Under the pieces are notes generated by a model. That model was not told the origin of the DNA. It saw only the letters and a program-made list of their open reading frames with translations, and did no database searches. The position numbers were made by a program, and so were the translations under genes. From the NCBI GenBank assembly GCA_050734915.1, contig JBOHUX010000018.1, positions 1-21,683 on the forward strand: a stretch of 21,683 nucleotides of DNA, in the 5' to 3' direction. Below, piece by piece: positions 5,579 to 13,071 of the stretch (positions are counted from its first letter, which is position 1; every line of letters starts with the position of its first letter). This DNA is from JBOHUX01 sp050734915 (GTDB taxonomy: Bacteria; Chloroflexota; Dormibacteria; Dormibacterales; Dormibacteraceae).

Positions 5579-8008
5579 TCAGGCGGCGCTCACGGCAAGA
5601 GTGGGGAGCGCCTCGCTGAGGACCTGGTCGATCGACTCCACGAGCACGATCTCCATCTCCTCCCGGAGCTCGGCGGGGATGTCGTCGAGGTCGGCCTCGT
5701 TGCGCGCCGGCAGCAGGATGCGGCGGATCCCCGCCCGGTGGGCGGCCAGGACCTTCTCCTTGACCCCGCCGATCGGTAGCACCTTGCCCCGGAGGGTGAT
5801 CTCGCCGGTCATCGCGGTGTCGTCGCGGACGACCTGGCCCGTCAGGATCGAGGCGATCGCCGTGAGGGCGGTCACGCCCGCCGACGGCCCCTCCTTGGGC
5901 TGGGCCCCGGCCGGAACGTGCACGTGGACGTCGTGGCTCTCGAACAGCTTGGCGTCGATGCCGAGCTCGCTCGACCGCGATTTGAGATAGCTCATCGCCG
6001 CCGCCGCCGACTCCTTCATCACATCGCCGAGCTGACCGGTCAGCTTGAGCTCGCCCTTGCCGGGCGTGAGTGCCGCCTCGACGAAGACGATGTCCCCCCC
6101 GACCGGGCTCCAGACCAGTCCGGTGGCGACCCCCGCCCGGTCGATCCTCTCCGCCGTCTCGTCGAAGAAGCGGCGCTTCCCGAGCGCCTCGCGGACCCCG
6201 GCGGGATCGATGTGGGGCCGGGCGCCGTCTGCCCCGGCGTCGCCGGACACGACCGTCGAGGCCACCCGCCTCATGACCCCCGCAATCTCCCGCTCCAGGT
6301 TCCGCACCCCGGCCTCGCGCGTGTATTCGCGGATCACGGTCCGGATGGCGTCCCCGTCGAACTCCACCTCGGGCCCTCGGAGTCCGTGCGCGTCCATCTG
6401 CTTGGGGATCAGGAAGCGGTCGGCGATGTGGACCTTCTCCTCCTCGGTGTAGCCGGAGAGATGGAGCACCTCCATCCGGTCCCGCAGCGCCGGGGGAATG
6501 GTCTCGAGCGTGTTGGCGGTGGTGATGAACATGACCTTGGAGAGGTCGAAGGGAACGTCCAGGTAGTTGTCGCGGAAGTCTCGGTTCTGCTCCGGGTCGA
6601 GGACCTCCAAGAGCGCCGAGGAGGGGTCCCCGCGCCAGTCGGCGCCGATCTTGTCCACCTCGTCCAGGATGAAGACGGGGTCGTTCGACTCGGCCCGTCG
6701 GATCGCCTGGATGATGCGGCCGGGCATGGCGCCGATGTAGGTCCGGCGGTGGCCGCGGATCTCCGCCTCGTCGTGGACCCCGCCCAGCGAGGCGCGGGCG
6801 AACTTGCGGCCCATGGCGCGGGCGATGGACTGTCCGAGCGAGGTCTTGCCCACCCCGGGCGGTCCCACGAAGCAGAGGATCGGCTCGCGTCCGTGCTCGC
6901 TCGAACCGCGCTCTTGCTTGAGCCGGCGCACCGCCAGGTGCTCGACGATCCGCTGCTTGACCTTTTCCAGGTCGTAGTGGTCGGCGTCGAGGATCTCACG
7001 GGCCTTCTCGACGTCCACCTCGCCGCCGGTGGACGTGTTCCAGGGCAGGGAGACGATCAGCTCCAGGTAGGAGCGGATCACCGACGACTCGGGTGACGCC
7101 GAGGGGATGCGCTCCAGTCGCGCCAGCTCCCGATCCGCCTCGCGCTTGGCCTCCGCTGGCAGGCCGGTCTTCTCGATCCGGTCCCGCAGTTCGGCTGCGT
7201 CGGCCTGGTCCTGGTCGAGCTCGCCCAACTCGCGCTGGATCGCCTTCAGCTGCTCGCGCAGGAAGTATTCGCGCTGCGCCTTGCCCATCTGCTCCTCGGC
7301 CTTGCTCTGGATCTTGCGGCCGAGCTCCAGCACCTCCAGCTCGTGCGACATGTGGCCGAGCAGCCGTCCCAGCTTCTCCCGCGCCGTCGGCAGCTCCAGG
7401 AGCTCCTGTCGGTTCTCGGTCGAGAGCTTGATGTGGTTGGCGATGAAGTACGCCAGCCGCAGCGGCTCCTCGATGTTGAGCGCCGCCGCCAGCAGCTCGC
7501 CGGGCAGGTAGGGGGCGATGGCGACCAGCTGCTGGAACGAGGCGGTGGCGCTCCGGGTCACCGCCTCCATCTCCAGGGATTCCGAGGCGTCGGCCAGCTC
7601 GGGATCGAACTCGATCTCGGCCCGCAGGTAGGGCTCGTCGCCGAGGGGCTCGATCAGCCGGATGCGCCGGAGCCCCTGGACCGCGAGCTGCACGGTGCCG
7701 TCGGGGAGCCGCAGCATGTGCTGGATCCGGACCAGCGTGCCGACCTTGTGGACGTCGTCCCAGCCCGCCTCCTCGACCTCCTCGTCGAGCTGGGCGCTGA
7801 CGGCGAAGATGCGTTCACCGCCGGGCAGATCATCGATCAGCTTGAGCGAGCGGGAGCGCCCGACCGCGAGGGGGATGAGGACGTCCGGGAAGACGACCGT
7901 GTTCTTGAGGGGCAGCACCGGCATCCGGCGGTGGTCGCCCGTCTCGGGTACCGCCTTGGCCTCGGAGCTCGCGGGCGCACGCGGCGTCTCATTGTCCACG
8001 AGACTCAT
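5579..8008 (-). CDS. lon: ATP-dependent protease Lon (LonA type)
   Basis: An 809-residue LonA, normal for the family. It degrades misfolded and regulatory proteins in the cytoplasm as a ring-shaped hexamer. The order is a substrate-binding N-domain (about 29-230, starting PVLPLKNTVVFPDVLIP), a coiled middle region, an AAA+ module and a C-terminal protease domain. Walker A is GPPGVGKT (382-389, K388). Walker B ends in FILDEVDK with D449/E450. The catalytic dyad is S709 in the PKEGPSAG motif and K752 in GGVKEK, the same 43-residue spacing as Ser679/Lys722 of E. coli Lon. The ATG at 8008 follows a G-rich GGGGGG about 5 nt upstream. The first 28 residues are a polar extension before the conserved domain. 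The gene is 52 bp downstream of the SH3 lipoprotein gene on the same strand, so the two may be cotranscribed. No HAIR/CIRCE operator is obvious. Confidence 0.98.
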   Translation of the reverse strand: MSLVDNETPRAPASSEAKAVPETGDHRRMPVLPLKNTVVFPDVLIPLAVGRSRSLKLIDDLPGGERIFAVSAQLDEEVEEAGWDDVHKVGTLVRIQHMLRLPDGTVQLAVQGLRRIRLIEPLGDEPYLRAEIEFDPELADASESLEMEAVTRSATASFQQLVAIAPYLPGELLAAALNIEEPLRLAYFIANHIKLSTENRQELLELPTAREKLGRLLGHMSHELEVLELGRKIQSKAEEQMGKAQREYFLREQLKAIQRELGELDQDQADAAELRDRIEKTGLPAEAKREADRELARLERIPSASPESSVIRSYLELIVSLPWNTSTGGEVDVEKAREILDADHYDLEKVKQRIVEHLAVRRLKQERGSSEHGREPILCFVGPPGVGKTSLGQSIARAMGRKFARASLGGVHDEAEIRGHRRTYIGAMPGRIIQAIRRAESNDPVFILDEVDKIGADWRGDPSSALLEVLDPEQNRDFRDNYLDVPFDLSKVMFITTANTLETIPPALRDRMEVLHLSGYTEEEKVHIADRFLIPKQMDAHGLRGPEVEFDGDAIRTVIREYTREAGVRNLEREIAGVMRRVASTVVSGDAGADGARPHIDPAGVREALGKRRFFDETAERIDRAGVATGLVWSPVGGDIVFVEAALTPGKGELKLTGQLGDVMKESAAAAMSYLKSRSSELGIDAKLFESHDVHVHVPAGAQPKEGPSAGVTALTAIASILTGQVVRDDTAMTGEITLRGKVLPIGGVKEKVLAAHRAGIRRILLPARNEADLDDIPAELREEMEIVLVESIDQVLSEALPTLAVSAA

Positions 8009-8060
8009 TTGCCCCCCGCGAGTTCACCGTAAACCAGCCGCGCCCTCCATCGGCCGGCCC

Positions 8061-8939
8061 CTATCCGGCGATCATGACGCTGCCCAAAAGCTCGGTGAAG
8101 AGCGAGGGGTCGGGGTTGGCGAGCCCCGGCGCCGACTGCCGCAGGAGGAACAGGAAGGCGCGCATTCCGCCCGCGGCCGGCGGCGGGGCGCCGGCGACCG
8201 GGCTCGGCGAGGGCGGGTTCCAGTGGAAGCGGACAGCCATCTCGAAGCCGCCGCCGTCGAGGCTGTAGATGCGCATGTAGGTCGTCTGGCCGTAGACGGT
8301 GAGCGGGCCCTGGGTCCGCAGCTCGTGCCCCGGCTGGGAGGGGATCGTCAGGAGGTGGCTGAGGCTGTCGCCGACCTGCACCGTGAGCACGTCCTGCTCG
8401 TGGGCACCCCCGGGGCTCGCGAAGAGCGTCTCTCCCGGCTGGTTGGGCGGCTGGGTGATGGTCCAGCCGGTCGGGAAGAGGAGCTGGTATCCGTTGACGC
8501 TGTCGATGTGCTGGGAGACTGGAACCGCGATGACGAGGTCCGGCCGGTCGAGGACCCAGCCCTGGGAGGTGCCGTCCGCGTCCTTGACGTGAAGCCACGT
8601 TCCGCCCCCCACCGCCTGGCTCTCCGACACCGCGAGCCTGGCATCCTGCGGCAGCAGCGCCACCACGGCGGCGGTCAGACTGGGATGCGAGCGAAGGTTG
8701 AGGCCGAGCGGGGTCAGCACCCAGACCGTGCCGGGGAGGCGGGCCGCCGCGGAGGGGGTCGGCCTCGGGCTGGGCGTCGAGCTGGACGCCGGGCTTGCCG
8801 CGTGACCCGGGGGCGCCGTCCCGTCTCCCAGTGGCGAGCACGCGGCGAGCGTCGAGATCAGCCCGGCGGCCACGGCCACCCGCCGGGCCGACCTTATAAT
8901 CGGTCCACCTCGTGGGGAGCTCTGCAAAGAATCGCCCAC
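8061..8939 (-). CDS. SH3-domain lipoprotein of unknown function
   Basis: A predicted exported lipoprotein of up to 292 residues. A basic n-region (RSARR, 16-20), hydrophobic core and lipobox LAAC give a lipidated C34. A Ser/Pro/Thr-rich linker (about 40-65) leads to a bacterial SH3-like domain (about 72-135, with LGLNLRSHPS and GGTWLHVKDADG). A C-terminal domain opens with NGYQLLFPTGWTI, a pattern seen in PsbP/DcrB-like extracytoplasmic domains (a weak resemblance). SH3 domains of this kind often bind peptidoglycan or other wall polymers; the role here is unknown. The start is uncertain. The GTG at 8939 would overlap the divergent glmU start by 28 bp. A TTG at 8927 also keeps the basic n-region. 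A GTG at 8879 would remove it. The gene lies just upstream of lon. Confidence 0.82.
   Translation of the reverse strand: MGDSLQSSPRGGPIIRSARRVAVAAGLISTLAACSPLGDGTAPPGHAASPASSSTPSPRPTPSAAARLPGTVWVLTPLGLNLRSHPSLTAAVVALLPQDARLAVSESQAVGGGTWLHVKDADGTSQGWVLDRPDLVIAVPVSQHIDSVNGYQLLFPTGWTITQPPNQPGETLFASPGGAHEQDVLTVQVGDSLSHLLTIPSQPGHELRTQGPLTVYGQTTYMRIYSLDGGGFEMAVRFHWNPPSPSPVAGAPPPAAGGMRAFLFLLRQSAPGLANPDPSLFTELLGSVMIAG
8891..8911. promoter_or_regulatory. Shared divergent promoter core with exact TATAAT
   Basis: TATAAT at 8895-8900 on the plus strand is a perfect -10 hexamer, 11 bp before the glmU GTG at 8912. The same AT patch read on the minus strand gives TATAAG, a 5/6 match pointing towards the lipoprotein gene. 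No clear TTGACA -35 is visible on either side and there is no Shine-Dalgarno before glmU, so its leader would be very short. Confidence 0.6.
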
Positions 8940-10306
8940 TGACGGCGGTCATCCTAGCCGCTGGCCAGGGCACGCGCATGCGCTCCCGCATTCCCAAGGT
9001 CCTCCACCCGCTCGCCGGCCGGCCCATGCTCGACCATGTCATCGATGCCTGCCGGGAGGCCGGGTGCGAGCGGCCCGTGGTCGTCGTCGGATCCCGGCCG
9101 GACGGGATCGCCGCCCACGTCGAGGCGGTGGGCTGTGAGGTGGTCGTCCAGGCCCAGCAGAGGGGCTCCGGACACGCCCTCGCGCAGGTGCCGGAGGCCA
9201 TGCTCGCAGACCGGGACGTGCTCGTCCTCAACGCGGACGCGCCGCTGATCAGGCCGGAGACCATCCGCCGGCTGCTCGAGCAGCATCGCGCCGGCGGCGC
9301 CGCCGCCACACTGCTCAGCGTCGAGGATCCCGGGCGGCGGGACGGCCGCATCGTCCGGCTTCCGGACGGCACCCTGGAGCGGATCGTGGAAGACGCCGAC
9401 GCCGATGAGGAGGCGCGCCGGATCATCGAGTTCAACGTCGGCGTCTACTGCTTCCGGGGCACAGAGCTGGTGCCCGCGCTGCGGCGCCTGCGTCCCGACA
9501 ACCGGCCGGGGGAGCTGTACCTCACCGCGGCGGTCGGACTCCTGAGTCCGGTCGAGGTGATCCGGCTCTCGGATCCGACGGAGGCGATCGGGGTCAACGA
9601 CCGGCTCCAGCTCGCCCGCGCCGAGCACGCGCTTCGAGACCGGCTCCTCCGCCGGCTGATGCTGGCGGGGGTGACCGTGGTCGATCCCGCCTCCACCTTC
9701 GTGGACGTCGGTGTCACGGTCGGGCAGGACACGGTGCTGGAGCCCTTCACGCTGCTGCGTGGTGAGACGTCGATCGGGGGCGGGTGCCGGATCGGGCCCG
9801 GGGTGGATCTCGCCGACTGCGAGGTGGGCCACGGATGCCGCATCGAGCACTCCTGGCTGCGGGGCTGCCGGATCGGAGCCGGCTCGGACTGTGGCCCCTA
9901 CGCCAAGCTCCGCCCTGGGACCGAGATCGCCGCCGGCGTGCACGTGGGCAGCTTCACGGAGATCGTTCGATCGCAGATTGGCGGCGGCTCGGCCGTGCCC
10001 CACTTCTCCTACCTCGGCGATGCGGTGGTGGGCGAGCGGGTCAACATCGCGGCCGGTACGATCACGGCCAACTACGATGGGGAGACCAGGACCAAGAGCC
10101 GGACCGAGATCGGGGACGATGCGTTCATCGGTGTGGACACCATGCTACGGGCGCCCGTCCGCGTCGGGCGGGGCGCCCGCACCGGCGCCGGGTCGGTGGT
10201 GACGAAGGACGTGCCCGACGGCGCGGTGGTGGTCGGGGTCCCGGCCCGGATCGTGCGGAGGCGGGCGGTGACCGGCGAAGAGCGGGAGAAGGGGAGTGGG
10301 CAATGA
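8912..10306 (+). CDS. glmU: Bifunctional UDP-GlcNAc pyrophosphorylase / glucosamine-1-phosphate acetyltransferase
   Basis: A 464-residue cytoplasmic enzyme making UDP-GlcNAc for peptidoglycan by acetylating GlcN-1-P and then uridylylating it. The N-terminal nucleotidyltransferase has LAAGQGTRM (15-23), K29, QAQQRGSGHALAQ and a GVND metal-site motif. The C-terminal half is a left-handed beta-helix with LRPG, the catalytic-base segment HFSYLGD (H364, Y367), NIAAGTITANYDG and GAGSVVTKDVP. Length and domain order are normal. Two oddities are seen: the residue aligning with acetyltransferase Lys351 of E. coli GlmU appears to be V352 followed by R353, and there appear to be two extra residues after NYDGE. 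The GTG start is set by the upstream TATAAT and the N-terminal spacing; there is no Shine-Dalgarno. It overlaps prs by the ATGA tetranucleotide, so the two are coupled. Confidence 0.96.
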   Translation: MGSSAKNRPLTAVILAAGQGTRMRSRIPKVLHPLAGRPMLDHVIDACREAGCERPVVVVGSRPDGIAAHVEAVGCEVVVQAQQRGSGHALAQVPEAMLADRDVLVLNADAPLIRPETIRRLLEQHRAGGAAATLLSVEDPGRRDGRIVRLPDGTLERIVEDADADEEARRIIEFNVGVYCFRGTELVPALRRLRPDNRPGELYLTAAVGLLSPVEVIRLSDPTEAIGVNDRLQLARAEHALRDRLLRRLMLAGVTVVDPASTFVDVGVTVGQDTVLEPFTLLRGETSIGGGCRIGPGVDLADCEVGHGCRIEHSWLRGCRIGAGSDCGPYAKLRPGTEIAAGVHVGSFTEIVRSQIGGGSAVPHFSYLGDAVVGERVNIAAGTITANYDGETRTKSRTEIGDDAFIGVDTMLRAPVRVGRGARTGAGSVVTKDVPDGAVVVGVPARIVRRRAVTGEEREKGSGQ

Positions 10307-11292
10307 TCGGTAGGGTGCAGACCGCGGTCGAGTTCGCCAGCGAGGAGAGCTCGCCCTGGGGCGAGCTGAAGCTGATCTCGGGGACCGCCCACCCGGCCCT
10401 CGCCGAGTTGATCTCGCGGGAGCTGGGCATCGCTCTCACCGATCCGCGCGTGCACCGGTTCATCGACGGCGAGATCGACGTCAAGATCCAGGACTCGATG
10501 CGCGGGCACGACGTCTTCGTCATCCAGCCCACCTGCCATCCCGTCAACGAGAACCTGATCGAGCTCTTCGTCCTCCTGGACGCCCTCCGCCGCGCCTCGG
10601 CGGGCCGGGTGACGGCCGTGATCCCCTACTACGGGTACGCCCGGAAGGAGAAGAAGACCCAGCCCCGGGAGCCGATCAGCGCCAAGCTGATTGCCAACTT
10701 CATCACCCTGGCGGGAGCCGACCGGCTGCTCCTGCTGGACCTTCACACGGAGGCCATCGAGGGCTTCTTCGACGTCCCCACCGACCACCTGACGGCCAAC
10801 CGCATCCTCGCCCAGCACCTCGCCGCGCGGGATCTGTCCGCCCTCACCGTGGTGGCCCCGGATGCCGGTGGTGCCAAGCGGGCCGAGGCGGTGGCCAAGC
10901 TGCTCCAGACGCCGATCGCGTTCGGCTACAAGCGCCGCCCCCAGGAGGAGGAGGCGGAGGTGATCGACGTCGCCGGCGACGTCGGCGGGCGCGACTGCCT
11001 GGTGGTCGAGGACATGATCACGACCGGCAACACCATCGTCGGGCTGGCCCGGACGCTCCGGGAGATGGGCTCGCGCAGCGTGCTGGTGGCCGCCACTCAC
11101 GCCGTCTTCGCCGACGCGGCGGTGCAGAGGCTGCGCGCGGCTCCCATCGACGAGATCATCATCACCAACTCGGTCCCGCTCCCGCTCGACAAGCAGGGCC
11201 CGCCCCTCACCGTGCTCTCGGTCGCCCCGCTGCTGGCGGAGGCGATCATCCGCGTTCACCAGAACCGGAGCGTCTCCGAGCTGTTTCGCTGA
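10303..11292 (+). CDS. prs: Ribose-phosphate pyrophosphokinase (PRPP synthase)
   Basis: A 329-residue cytoplasmic enzyme that transfers pyrophosphate from ATP to ribose-5-phosphate, giving PRPP for nucleotide, His and Trp synthesis. Family marks are RFIDGEIDVKIQDSMRG, LLDALRRASAGRVTAVIPYYGYA, a KKTQPREPISAKL segment and DLHTEAIEGFF (H148). The PRPP loop is VVEDMITTGNT (E236-D237 onward). The usual Prs loop reads DDMIDT; here the later Asp (Asp224 in E. coli) appears as T240, more like OPRT/APRT-type loops. I chose the ATG at 10303, overlapping the glmU stop as ATGA, because AAGGGGAG lies just before it and the protein then has the normal family length. A longer open frame upstream is only glmU read in another frame. 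The glmU-prs order is common in many bacteria. Confidence 0.95.
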   Translation: MIGRVQTAVEFASEESSPWGELKLISGTAHPALAELISRELGIALTDPRVHRFIDGEIDVKIQDSMRGHDVFVIQPTCHPVNENLIELFVLLDALRRASAGRVTAVIPYYGYARKEKKTQPREPISAKLIANFITLAGADRLLLLDLHTEAIEGFFDVPTDHLTANRILAQHLAARDLSALTVVAPDAGGAKRAEAVAKLLQTPIAFGYKRRPQEEEAEVIDVAGDVGGRDCLVVEDMITTGNTIVGLARTLREMGSRSVLVAATHAVFADAAVQRLRAAPIDEIIITNSVPLPLDKQGPPLTVLSVAPLLAEAIIRVHQNRSVSELFR

Positions 11293-11316
11293 GCGGCCCG
11301 CCTCTTTCCCCGCTGA

Positions 11317-11326
11317 TAGCCTGGAG
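11317..11326 (+). promoter_or_regulatory. TAGCCT hexamer and GGAG ribosome binding site before the CNNM/CorC gene
   Basis: GGAG at 11323-11326 lies 6 nt before the ATG at 11333 and supports that start. Immediately upstream is ATAGCCT, which reappears as ATAGCCTAGG before dnaG. TAGCCT fits a TANNNT -10, but with the 40-bp gap after prs it may simply be operon spacer. Confidence 0.35.
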
Positions 11327-11332
11327 CCTCAA

Positions 11333-12658
11333 ATGACGCCTGAGGCGTGGGCGGAGGCCGTGGTGCTGGGAGCCTGCGTCCTGGTCGCCGCCGCCGCCTC
11401 CGCCACCGAGACGGCGATGACCTCGGTCGGCCGGCTTCGAGTGCGCCATCTGGCCGAGGAGGGGAGCCGGTCCGCGCGCGTCCTCCACCGCCTCGAGCAG
11501 GACCCCAACCGCTTCCTCTCGACGGTCCTGGTCACCAACACCCTGGCCCTGATCCTCGCCTCCACCTCAGCGACCCTGCTCGGCGTCCAGTACCTGCCCC
11601 GCCGGTGGGGCGTCTGGGGAGACTTCCTGGTCTCCTTCTGCCTCGCCGTCTTCCTGCTCGTCTTCGCCGAGGTGACCCCCAAGACGCTGGCGATCCGCAA
11701 CGCCGAGCGCATTGCGCTCGTGGCGGCCGGCCCCCTCGACCGGCTGGCGGGCTTCCTCAAGCCCGGGCTCTGGGCGATCACGCTCATGTCCCGCGCGGTT
11801 TCCGGCGGCCGGGCGCGGGCGCCCTATGTCACCGAGCAGGAGCTGATGACCATCCTCCACGTTTCGGAGGAGCAGGGGGTCATCGAGGAGGAGGAGCGGG
11901 AGATGATCCACGGCATCATCTCGATCGGCGACAAGCTGGTGCGGGAGGTGATGGTGCCGCGTACCGACGTCACGGCCATCGACCGCGCCGCCAGCCTGGA
12001 GGAGATCACCAACGTGATCCGGACAAAGGGCCACACGCGCATCCCCGTCTACGAGGGCAACCTCGACCACATCGTGGGCACGGTCCACGCCAAGGACGTG
12101 CTGCTCCTCTTCGGGCGCGGCCGCGAGTTCAACATCGACGAGGTGCTGCGGACGGCCCGCTTCACGCCCGAGCAGAAGAAGGTGGACGAGCTGCTGCACG
12201 AGATGCAGGAGCAGAAGGTCCACATGATGATCGTGGTCGACGAGTACGGCGGCACCGCCGGCGTGGTCACCCTCGAGGACGTGCTGGAGGAGATCGTGGG
12301 CGAGATCCGCGACGAGTACGACATCGCCGAGGCGGAGCCGCTCACCCTGGTCAGCGACCACGAGGTCCTCATCGACGCCCGATTCCCGATGGAGGAGCTG
12401 AACGAGCGGCTCGACCTCAAGATCGCGGAGAGCGAGGAGTACGACTCCGTGGGCGGCTACATCATCTCCGTCCTCGGCGAGATCCCGCAGGCGGGGACCA
12501 GCGTCAAGGCGGAGCGCCTGGAATGGCGGGTCGAGGATGTGGATGGCCAGCGGATCGTGAGCGTGCGCCTCACGTCCGAGCAGGCCTGGCCCCGGGACGC
12601 GCTCGAGGAGGCGGGGCTGCCGGTGCCCGAGGGCCCCCCGACCGACGCCTGGGTGTAG
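11333..12658 (+). CDS. CNNM/CorC-family membrane protein (DUF21 + CBS pair + CorC_HlyC)
   Basis: A 441-residue cytoplasmic-membrane protein of the HlyC/CorC (CNNM) family. Members include Na+-dependent Mg2+ exporters; older names such as hemolysin are misleading. The N-terminal DUF21 domain has about four hydrophobic segments (near residues 5-25, 60-85, 95-118 and 135-155) with the conserved FAEVTPKTLAIRNAE. A CBS pair follows (about 200-325) with MVPRTDVTAI, HTRIPVYEGNLDHIVGTVH and VVDEYGGTAGVVTLEDVLEEIVGEI. The C-terminal CorC_HlyC domain (about 345-425) contains EEYDSVGGYIISVLGEIP. All parts are present and in order. The gene is 40 bp after prs and could be third in the glmU operon. In many genomes this family sits just upstream of era-recO, and here it is followed by recO with no era. 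Confidence 0.94.
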   Translation: MTPEAWAEAVVLGACVLVAAAASATETAMTSVGRLRVRHLAEEGSRSARVLHRLEQDPNRFLSTVLVTNTLALILASTSATLLGVQYLPRRWGVWGDFLVSFCLAVFLLVFAEVTPKTLAIRNAERIALVAAGPLDRLAGFLKPGLWAITLMSRAVSGGRARAPYVTEQELMTILHVSEEQGVIEEEEREMIHGIISIGDKLVREVMVPRTDVTAIDRAASLEEITNVIRTKGHTRIPVYEGNLDHIVGTVHAKDVLLLFGRGREFNIDEVLRTARFTPEQKKVDELLHEMQEQKVHMMIVVDEYGGTAGVVTLEDVLEEIVGEIRDEYDIAEAEPLTLVSDHEVLIDARFPMEELNERLDLKIAESEEYDSVGGYIISVLGEIPQAGTSVKAERLEWRVEDVDGQRIVSVRLTSEQAWPRDALEEAGLPVPEGPPTDAWV

Positions 12659-13071
12659 GCTGGCTGCCTTTCCCGCGCCTCGCGGTGAAGCGGTCAGGGA
12701 CGGCTGGAGCGACGCTCAGTCAGTTCAGATGCGCGCGATTGATCGTTCCTGCCCATCCCTCCGTCGAGACCAGACGACCGTGCTCCGCAGGGTCGGCCGA
12801 TACCTACCGGCGACGGTCGCGACAGCCTGGCCTCGCCGAGCCCTATCGTGTCTCTGGATCAGAATCGGAAGCGTCGGGAATCAGCGGCACTTGGCTGACC
12901 ATCAGCACCGACGGACGTCCATCCACCAGGCCTCGATCTCCATCCGGCCCTCCAATCGGCTCAGCCGGCTGCCGTAGCCCGGCCGCTGGCGGCGGGCCGC
13001 CACGTCGATGACCAGCCGCCGCGTGCTCCGCGTGTCCAACTCCGGCCCACAATAGCGGCGGTGCCGCATCC
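12659..13071. other. 413-bp gene-free gap before recO
   Basis: This is the largest non-coding stretch in the window. Base composition is visibly less GC-rich than in the genes. An 82-codon frame (12729-12977, plus) and a 78-codon frame (12843-13079, minus) exist, but their codon third positions are mixed rather than strongly G/C and neither resembles a family. A strong terminator was not found after the CNNM gene. The region may hold the recO promoter, an unrecognised RNA, or remains of a lost gene. Confidence 0.55.
13048..13053 (+). promoter_or_regulatory. Possible -10 (CACAAT) for recO
   Basis: CACAAT lies 18 bp before the recO ATG in an otherwise GC-rich stretch and matches four of six TATAAT positions. 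No -35 is clear and no Shine-Dalgarno precedes recO. Weak, position-based call. Confidence 0.22.

Noticed and set aside
12729..12977. 82-codon plus-strand frame in the gap before recO
   Set aside because: Codon third positions are mixed compared with the strongly G/C-ending genes, there is no ribosome binding site, and the Arg/Ser-rich product resembles nothing known.
11347..13011. 554-codon plus-strand frame overlapping the CNNM/CorC gene
   Set aside because: It is an out-of-frame Arg/Gly/Pro/His-rich reading of a conserved gene and has no domain similarity.
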